Positions 59,550 to 64,000 of a stretch of DNA of 64,000 bases are shown one piece after another; within the stretch, counting starts at the first letter, position 1; each line of letters begins with the position of its first letter. A program made the position numbers and the translations under genes. This stretch comes from an uncultured Prevotellaceae bacterium (lineage in GTDB: Bacteria > Bacteroidota > Bacteroidia > Bacteroidales > Bacteroidaceae), in assembly GCA_902764705.1 (NCBI GenBank), contig CACWWZ010000010.1, positions 1 to 64,000 on the forward strand, written 5' to 3'. The notes under the pieces are model-generated. The model was given only the letters and a program-made list of their open reading frames with translations. It had not been told where the DNA came from and searched no databases.

Positions 59550-59897
59550 CTAATTTAATAAAATATCGGAAAGGAAACGCACTAGTGGTCGCTCAATCCA
59601 TGACTTCCGCTTGATAAACACAATGACTAGCAGGAGCAGAAACAACAATGCCATGATGAGAAAAGCCAACGCCATACCTGTCAGTGGCTCCATCGCATAG
59701 ATGAGTGCAAAAGAGAGGTAGAAGAGTATGGCTACTCCTATGATGATGAATATGATGGTCAACGTCAGGGCTGTGGTCAGACGCACAACCTTTTCAACTG
59801 CGTTGAACTTCAAGTACTCGCCCTGAAGTCCAACGTAATTCTTGAGAGATTCCACCAGTTGGGCGATGGACTCTACATTTTTGTCACTAGACAACAT
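59550..59897 (-). CDS. Phage-holin-X-like small membrane protein
   Basis: 115 residues. An N-terminal helix (SIAQLVESLKNYVGLQGEYL) followed by two membrane segments (about 45-68 and 73-95). This is the layout of the putative Actinobacterial Holin-X family, which despite the name is common in chromosomes without prophage. Co-transcribed with ytxH-type and Lys-rich genes. A role in envelope stress is an inference. Confidence 0.75.
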   Translation of the reverse strand: MLSSDKNVESIAQLVESLKNYVGLQGEYLKFNAVEKVVRLTTALTLTIIFIIIGVAILFYLSFALIYAMEPLTGMALAFLIMALLFLLLLVIVFIKRKSWIERPLVRFLSDILLN

Positions 59898-59930
59898 CTT
59901 TCTTCTTACATCTTACATCAGACATCAGCC
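59898..59930 (-). repeat. 7-bp junction repeat upstream of the holin-like gene
   Basis: Coding-strand units GATGTCT, GATGTAA, GATGTAA, GAAGAAA, then GATG. Nearly the same unit series occurs at 18536-18573 (GATGTCT, GATGTAA), more than 40 kb away. Confidence 0.75.
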
Positions 59931-59941
59931 TTCCAACATCA

Positions 59942-60160
59942 TCAAGCTTCAACTTCCGGTGCTGCGTCGGCAATGTCATCAACCAGGTCGCTGACTTCCT
60001 TGCGACTCAGCTTGATGTTGTGTTTCTTCATGAAGTCGTCCACGGCATCTGTAATCTTACCACGGGTGTCTTCGCCCTTCTCGGGGGCCAACAGAAGACC
60101 AATAACTGCTCCGGCGAGAGCTCCGCCGAAAAATGCACCTAAATAACCTAAACTTTTCAT
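59942..60160 (-). CDS. YtxH domain protein
   Basis: 72 residues. Glycine-rich membrane segment (LGAFFGGALAGAVIGLLLAP) followed by EKGEDTRGKI and an acidic helix, the standard YtxH pattern. YtxH proteins are general-stress associated and anchored to the inner membrane. First gene of a three-gene operon. Confidence 0.85.
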   Translation of the reverse strand: MKSLGYLGAFFGGALAGAVIGLLLAPEKGEDTRGKITDAVDDFMKKHNIKLSRKEVSDLVDDIADAAPEVEA

Positions 60161-60201
60161 AGTTGTAATATTTTTATAGTGTTAAACGTCTGTTTCGAGG
60201 G

Positions 60202-60233
60202 CAAATATACGGAAAGTTTTCGAAATTAACAAA
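60202..60233 (-). promoter_or_regulatory. Promoter of the ytxH operon
   Basis: On minus: TTTG (60233-60230), 20-nt spacer, TATATTTG (60209-60202). Divergent from the SPOR gene promoter about 65 bp away. Confidence 0.8.
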
Positions 60234-60273
60234 CTTTACGCAGTATTTTTCGTGAATATTGCTCATTATTTTG

Positions 60274-60281
60274 TAATTTTG
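60274..60281 (+). promoter_or_regulatory. -7 box of the SPOR lipoprotein gene
   Basis: TAATTTTG, consistent with TAnnTTTG. No TTTG at the right distance upstream. Leader about 50 nt. Confidence 0.5.
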
Positions 60282-60332
60282 CGGCAATAAATCGAATAAA
60301 TTAGTTTAATTTCATTAGAATAGCAGAAAATT

Positions 60333-60830
60333 ATGAAGAAGTACATCGTATTGTGCGCAGGTCTTTGCGCAGCAATGGCTTTTACAAGCTGTAAGTCAAG
60401 TGAGAGTGCCTACAAGCAGGCTTATTTGAAGGCTAAGGCCCAGGAAGAGGTTCAGACTCCTGCCCAGCAGGAGCCTGCAAATCAGAACGTTGTTGCTCCC
60501 TTGCAGGAGCGCGCTGGCAACAACACTCAGGTGCTTGACAATGCCGATAACGTATCGGTTCGTCAGGAGAATGTTACTGTCATCAGTGGTGCTGGCTTGA
60601 AAAATTTCAGCGTCGTTGTTGGTTCTTTCTCTCTGCGTGCTAATGCCGAGGGCCTTCAGCAGACTCTGCGTTCTGTAGGTTATGATGCCCAGGTGGTGCT
60701 CAACTCTGCCGTTCAGCCTCCTATGTATCGTGTGGTTGCTGCCACTTTCGATACCAAAGCCGAGGCTGCTGCAAGCCGTAACGACCTGCAGGTGAAGTAT
60801 CCTGGAGCATGGCTGCTGTATGCTAAGTAA
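60333..60830 (+). CDS. SPOR domain lipoprotein
   Basis: 165 residues. Lipobox AFTSC (Cys at 20), then a Gln/Ala/Glu-rich linker and a C-terminal SPOR domain (about 88-165: NFSVVVGSFSLRANAEGLQQ, YRVVAATFDTKAEAAA). SPOR domains bind peptidoglycan stripped of stem peptides, at division sites. Followed by ruvX after 3 bp. Confidence 0.88.
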   Translation: MKKYIVLCAGLCAAMAFTSCKSSESAYKQAYLKAKAQEEVQTPAQQEPANQNVVAPLQERAGNNTQVLDNADNVSVRQENVTVISGAGLKNFSVVVGSFSLRANAEGLQQTLRSVGYDAQVVLNSAVQPPMYRVVAATFDTKAEAAASRNDLQVKYPGAWLLYAK

Positions 60831-60833
60831 GCC

Positions 60834-61247
60834 GTGGCAAGGATACTATCAATAGACTACGGAAAGAAACGTACTGGACTGGCAGTCACCGATTCGCTCC
60901 AGATTATTGCGGGCGGATTGGCGACTGTCTCCACTTCTGAGTTATTCGACTACTTGACGCAGTATGTGTCGCGTGAGGCTGTAGAGCGTATCGTTATTGG
61001 CGAACCACGCCAACCCAACGGCCAGCCTAGCGAGAATATGACACGTGTGCAGCAATTTGTGAATCGCTGGCGTAAACAGCGTCCTGACATTCCTATCGAA
61101 TTTTACGATGAACGTTTTACGTCGGTGCTGGCTCATCAGGCCATGCTAGATGCTGGGCTGAAGAAGAAAACCCGTCAGGACAAGGCTTTGGTAGACGAAA
61201 TCTCCGCCACGATTATTCTGGAGGATTATCTTCGCAGTCGCAAATAA
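60834..61247 (+). CDS. ruvX: RuvX/YqgF family Holliday junction resolvase-like protein
   Basis: 137 residues, GTG start. RNase H-like fold with LSIDYGKKRTGLAVTD (first Asp), VIGEPRQPNGQPSE, YDERFTSVLA and DEISATIILEDYL. The family processes the 16S rRNA 5' end and has been linked to recombination. Same operon as the SPOR gene and probably def. Confidence 0.92.
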   Translation: MARILSIDYGKKRTGLAVTDSLQIIAGGLATVSTSELFDYLTQYVSREAVERIVIGEPRQPNGQPSENMTRVQQFVNRWRKQRPDIPIEFYDERFTSVLAHQAMLDAGLKKKTRQDKALVDEISATIILEDYLRSRK

Positions 61248-61291
61248 CTCTCAATTCTTAACTCTTAATTCTTAACTTTTAACTCTTAATT
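61248..61291 (+). repeat. 7-bp junction repeat between ruvX and def
   Basis: About six units of TTAAYTC (TTAACTC, TTAATTC and variants) fill the gap, ending 5 bp before the def start. Here the array is inverted relative to the genes compared with most other copies. Confidence 0.8.
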
Positions 61292-61295
61292 CGAA

Positions 61296-61856
61296 ATGGT
61301 ATTACCTATTTATATTTTTGGCCAGCCGGTATTACGAAAGGTAGCGGATGATATTACCCCTGATTATCCCGACCTGAAGAAGCTGATAGTCGATATGTGG
61401 GAAACGCTGGCCGAGAGTGAGGGTATCGGACTGGCTGCACCCCAGATTGGACGTGCCATCCGCCTGTCGGTAATCGACCTCGATGTCATCAGTGAGGATT
61501 TTCCCGAGTATAAGGGCTTCCGTCAGGTTTTTATTAATCCGCATATCATCGAGGTCGATGATTCTAAAACCGATACTAGCGAAGAGGGCTGTTTGTCGTT
61601 GCCTGCCATCCACGAGAAGGTGGTCCGTCCAACACGCATCCATGTAGAGTGGGACGATGAGCTGTTCCAGCACCACGACGAGTGGATTGAAGGTTATCTG
61701 GCACGTGTCATGCAGCATGAATTCGACCATCTGGATGGCAAGATGTTTGTTGACCATATTTCTCCACTCCGCAAACAACTTATCAAGAGTAAGCTGAAGG
61801 CACTGACCCAGGGCCGCTACCGTTGCGGTTACAAAACAAAACCTGTAAAAAGGTAA
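61296..61856 (+). CDS. def: Peptide deformylase
   Basis: 186 residues. Removes the formyl group from nascent proteins. The three metal-site motifs are present: [17 protein letters not shown] (Cys ligand), HEFDHLDGK (two His ligands and catalytic Glu). The last codons (CCT GTA AAA AGG TAA) already form part of the GTAAAAAG repeat that leads into the next gene. Confidence 0.95.
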   Translation: MVLPIYIFGQPVLRKVADDITPDYPDLKKLIVDMWETLAESEGIGLAAPQIGRAIRLSVIDLDVISEDFPEYKGFRQVFINPHIIEVDDSKTDTSEEGCLSLPAIHEKVVRPTRIHVEWDDELFQHHDEWIEGYLARVMQHEFDHLDGKMFVDHISPLRKQLIKSKLKALTQGRYRCGYKTKPVKR

Positions 61857-61876
61857 AAAGGTAAAAGGGTAAAAAG
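61846..61876 (+). repeat. 8-bp junction repeat between def and the TPR gene
   Basis: Units GTAAAAAG, GTAAAAAG, GTAAAAGG, GTAAAAAG run from inside the last codons of def to the ATG at 61877. 61851-61865 is complementary over 15 nt to 61946-61960 in the next gene. Confidence 0.85.
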
Positions 61877-63703
61877 ATGTCTACGAGGAATTGCTATTGT
61901 AAACTGGAAGGTAAGAGGCTGATAGGTCTTTTACTTTTTTACCTCTTTACCTTTTTACCTTTGCATGCCCAGTTCAATACCGATCGTCTGATCACGATTG
62001 GTCGCTCGGCACTTTATTTCGAGGACTATGTGCTGTCTATCCAGTATTTCAATCAGGCCATATCTGCCAAGCCCTATCTTTATGAGCCTTGGTATTACAG
62101 GGCTGTGGCGAAATACTATCTCGACGACTATGCTGGTGCGGAGAGCGATTGTACAGAGGCAATCAGTCGCAATCCCTATGTGGTAGGCATCTATGAATTG
62201 CGCGGTCTTTGCCGTATTCAGCAGAAGAATTTCGAAGGTGCTATTAGCGACTATAATGCCGCTTTACATCACGATCCTGAGGGCATCAACCTGTGGCACA
62301 ATCGTGCCCTGTGTCGCATTCAGCAGAAAGACTACGATCGTGCGTTGGCCGAACTCGACACCATGAGCCAGCGGTGGAGCCGTAATGCCCGAATTCCTGC
62401 CATGAAGGCTGAGGCCTACATCATGCAGAAAGATACCACAGCAGCCATCGCGGCACTGGAGCATAGTATTGAACTTGATGCCTACAACGGTCATGTGTGG
62501 GCACAGCGCGCCATCATCAGTCTGGCCCGTAGCGAATGGAAGGAAGGCGAGGATTATCTCGACAAAGCCATTCATCTGTTGCCTAAAGAAGCCGACCTGT
62601 ATATCAACCGTGCCTTGGCGCGCTTTAATCAGACCAACCTGCGTGGCGCTATGGCCGACTACGACACCGCTCTCGACTTCGAACCCAACAACTTCCTTGG
62701 ACATTACAACCGCGGATTGCTGCGTGCACAGGTGGGCGACGATAACCGTGCTATTAACGACTTCGATTTCGTTCTTAAACTTGAGCCTGACAACTTAATG
62801 GCACTCTACAACCGCGCCTTGCTGCTTGAACAGACGGGTAATCCCAAAGCTGCCATCCGCGACTATACGAAGGTCATTGATCAGTATCCCAATTTCTGGA
62901 CGGGTCTGCACCAGCGTGCCCAATGCTATCGGAAACTGGGTATGACGAAACAGGCCGAGCAGGACGAATTCCGTATTCTGAAGGCACAACTCGACAAGCG
63001 AATGGGCAAGCAGCCCCGCCTGTCGCCCAAGCAGATGCGTAAGCGTAGCGACGAGGACATTGAGAAATACAACCAGTTGGCTGTCGCCGACGAACAGGAG
63101 ATACAGCCCGAATACCAGAGCGACTATCGCGGACGCGTTCAGGACCGTCGTGTGCCTATGGACTATATGCCCATGTATGTGCTCTCTACCGAGCGTCACC
63201 AGAGCACCGTGAAGCATTATGTGGCATACGACCGCCAGGTTGACTCGCTGAACCGCGTGTTGCCTGATGCCCGGCAACTGTATATTATTTGCGGCCAGAC
63301 CAACATCCATAATCTTGCTCCCTATCTCGAGCGCGACTCCACATCGGCAGTTGCTTGTTGGTTGCGTACTATGAGTCAGGCAGAACAGGAAAAGTCCGAC
63401 ATGCCGCTCATGACCGCCAACCTGCTCGAGAACCTCTCGCAGGCCATTGAGTTGGCACCTCAGAATGCCTATCTGTATTATGATCGCGGCAATGCCTATG
63501 TGCAATGTCTCGATTACCAGAAGGCCATCGACGACTATACGCGAGCTATTCAGCTTGATGCTAATCTGGCCGAGGCCTACTACAACCGAGGCTTGGCTCA
63601 CATGGCCCTAAAACATCAGGAATTGGCCATCAGCGACCTCTCCAAGGCTGGCGAGCTTGGTCTCTACACCGCCTACAGCATTATTAAACGACAAAGGAAA
63701 TAG
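61877..63703 (+). CDS. Secreted TPR protein
   Basis: 608 residues. Signal peptide with core LIGLLLFYLFTFLPLHAQ, unusual because it is encoded by a T-rich repeat inverse to the leader repeat. About nine TPR units at 35-360 (for example EPWYYRAVAKYYLDDYAGAE, ADLYINRALARFNQTNLRGA), a charged non-TPR region (about 370-490), and two or three more units at the C-terminus (NAYLYYDRGNAYVQCLDYQK, AEAYYNRGLAHMALKHQELA). Probably a periplasmic or surface scaffold. Followed by ndk after 47 bp. Confidence 0.85.
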   Translation: MSTRNCYCKLEGKRLIGLLLFYLFTFLPLHAQFNTDRLITIGRSALYFEDYVLSIQYFNQAISAKPYLYEPWYYRAVAKYYLDDYAGAESDCTEAISRNPYVVGIYELRGLCRIQQKNFEGAISDYNAALHHDPEGINLWHNRALCRIQQKDYDRALAELDTMSQRWSRNARIPAMKAEAYIMQKDTTAAIAALEHSIELDAYNGHVWAQRAIISLARSEWKEGEDYLDKAIHLLPKEADLYINRALARFNQTNLRGAMADYDTALDFEPNNFLGHYNRGLLRAQVGDDNRAINDFDFVLKLEPDNLMALYNRALLLEQTGNPKAAIRDYTKVIDQYPNFWTGLHQRAQCYRKLGMTKQAEQDEFRILKAQLDKRMGKQPRLSPKQMRKRSDEDIEKYNQLAVADEQEIQPEYQSDYRGRVQDRRVPMDYMPMYVLSTERHQSTVKHYVAYDRQVDSLNRVLPDARQLYIICGQTNIHNLAPYLERDSTSAVACWLRTMSQAEQEKSDMPLMTANLLENLSQAIELAPQNAYLYYDRGNAYVQCLDYQKAIDDYTRAIQLDANLAEAYYNRGLAHMALKHQELAISDLSKAGELGLYTAYSIIKRQRK

Positions 63704-63750
63704 CTTTGTCAGCATTATTATCTAATAACTAATTTCTTAATTATAATCTT

Positions 63751-64000
63751 ATGGAAAAAACTTTAGTTTTACTGAAACCCAGCTGCGTACAACGTCAGCT
63801 GATTGGTGAGATTGTGAATCGTTTTGAGCGTCGTGGACTGCGTGTGGCAGGTATGAAGATGATGCAACTCTCTGACGAAATCCTGAGAGAGCACTATGCA
63901 CATCTGGTAGACCGTCCATTTTTCCCGTCCTTGGCAGCCTCTATGCAGACTTCTCCGGTAGTGGCCCTCGCCCTTGAAGGAGTGGATGCCGTGCAGGTGG
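63751..64000 (+). CDS. ndk: Nucleoside diphosphate kinase (5' part, runs off the window)
   Basis: 83 codons visible from ATG 63751. N-terminus EKTLVLLKPSCVQRQLIGEI with the KPS/D motif (Lys for ATP), RFERRGLRVAGMKMMQLS, HYAHLVDRPFFPSL, and SPVVALALEG. The catalytic His region (NxxHGSD) lies beyond the window end. Balances nucleoside triphosphate pools. Confidence 0.92.
   Translation, partial: MEKTLVLLKPSCVQRQLIGEIVNRFERRGLRVAGMKMMQLSDEILREHYAHLVDRPFFPSLAASMQTSPVVALALEGVDAVQV

Noticed and set aside
59550..60160. Prophage remnant, because of the holin-like gene
   Set aside because: No other phage genes. Holin-X/YtxH pairs are common chromosomal stress or envelope genes.

Overview
The window looks like chromosome from a Bacteroidales bacterium, most likely a gut or rumen Prevotellaceae (Prevotella, Segatella or Xylanibacter type). 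The evidence is family content (LptE/SecG cluster, DUF4922, ROK kinase, pectin enzymes with Bacteroidales-type C-terminal tails, large repeat-built surface proteins), the almost complete lack of Shine-Dalgarno sites, and about a dozen promoters of the Bacteroidetes form TTTG - 20 nt - TAnnTTTG. I saw no rRNA, tRNA or CRISPR array.

Layout. 1-2440: the truncated end of an insertion sequence whose transposase needs a -1 frameshift, a broken 3' copy of secG, and an intergenic mosaic of four 21-23-bp tandem repeat families. 2543-7763 (minus): rlmN, pdxA, a sigma-54 activator, lptE, a TPR-like protein and a secG that appears to lack its second membrane helix. 7947-12881 (plus): a three-domain GT2/DUF4922/SpoIID fusion and an AmpG-like permease. 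13207-21129: a lipoprotein gene (plus), then a minus operon tolC, macA, ABC ATPase, macB, LytS-type kinase, LytTR regulator, cysE. 21320-25196 (minus): glnS, TPR protein, DedA. 25352-37146 (minus): three giant secreted repeat proteins followed by a 59-residue protein. 37147-37979: another 22-bp array, a MITE-like inverted-repeat element and a gene fragment. 37980-47982: a carbohydrate block (GH36 alpha-galactosidase, MATE exporter, PL1 pectate lyase, GH28-GH105 fusion, ROK kinase) with a candidate small RNA inside it. 48092-63703: mainly housekeeping genes on plus (LysE, DUF4924, rfbD, ald, prfC, YrdC/Sua5, CLC channel, yhhQ-queF-gph, an M15 peptidase, SPOR lipoprotein, ruvX, def, TPR protein), interrupted by a three-gene minus envelope operon (59288-60160). 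The window ends inside ndk.

Genes that work together: lptE and secG (envelope biogenesis); SpoIID domain, AmpG-like permease and M15 peptidase (peptidoglycan turnover); MacAB-TolC with its own two-component system; PL1, GH28-GH105, GH36 and ROK (breakdown of pectin and alpha-galactosides, without a SusC/D pair in the window); yhhQ and queF (queuosine supply).

The most unusual property is repeat architecture at two scales. (1) Arrays with a constant 21-23-bp period, about two helical turns, but a different sequence at each locus. (2) Tandem 7-8-bp repeats containing TAA at gene junctions, often starting in the upstream stop codon. A 7- or 8-bp period places a stop in all three frames. Similar repeats without stops also encode linkers, a loop and a signal peptide inside proteins.
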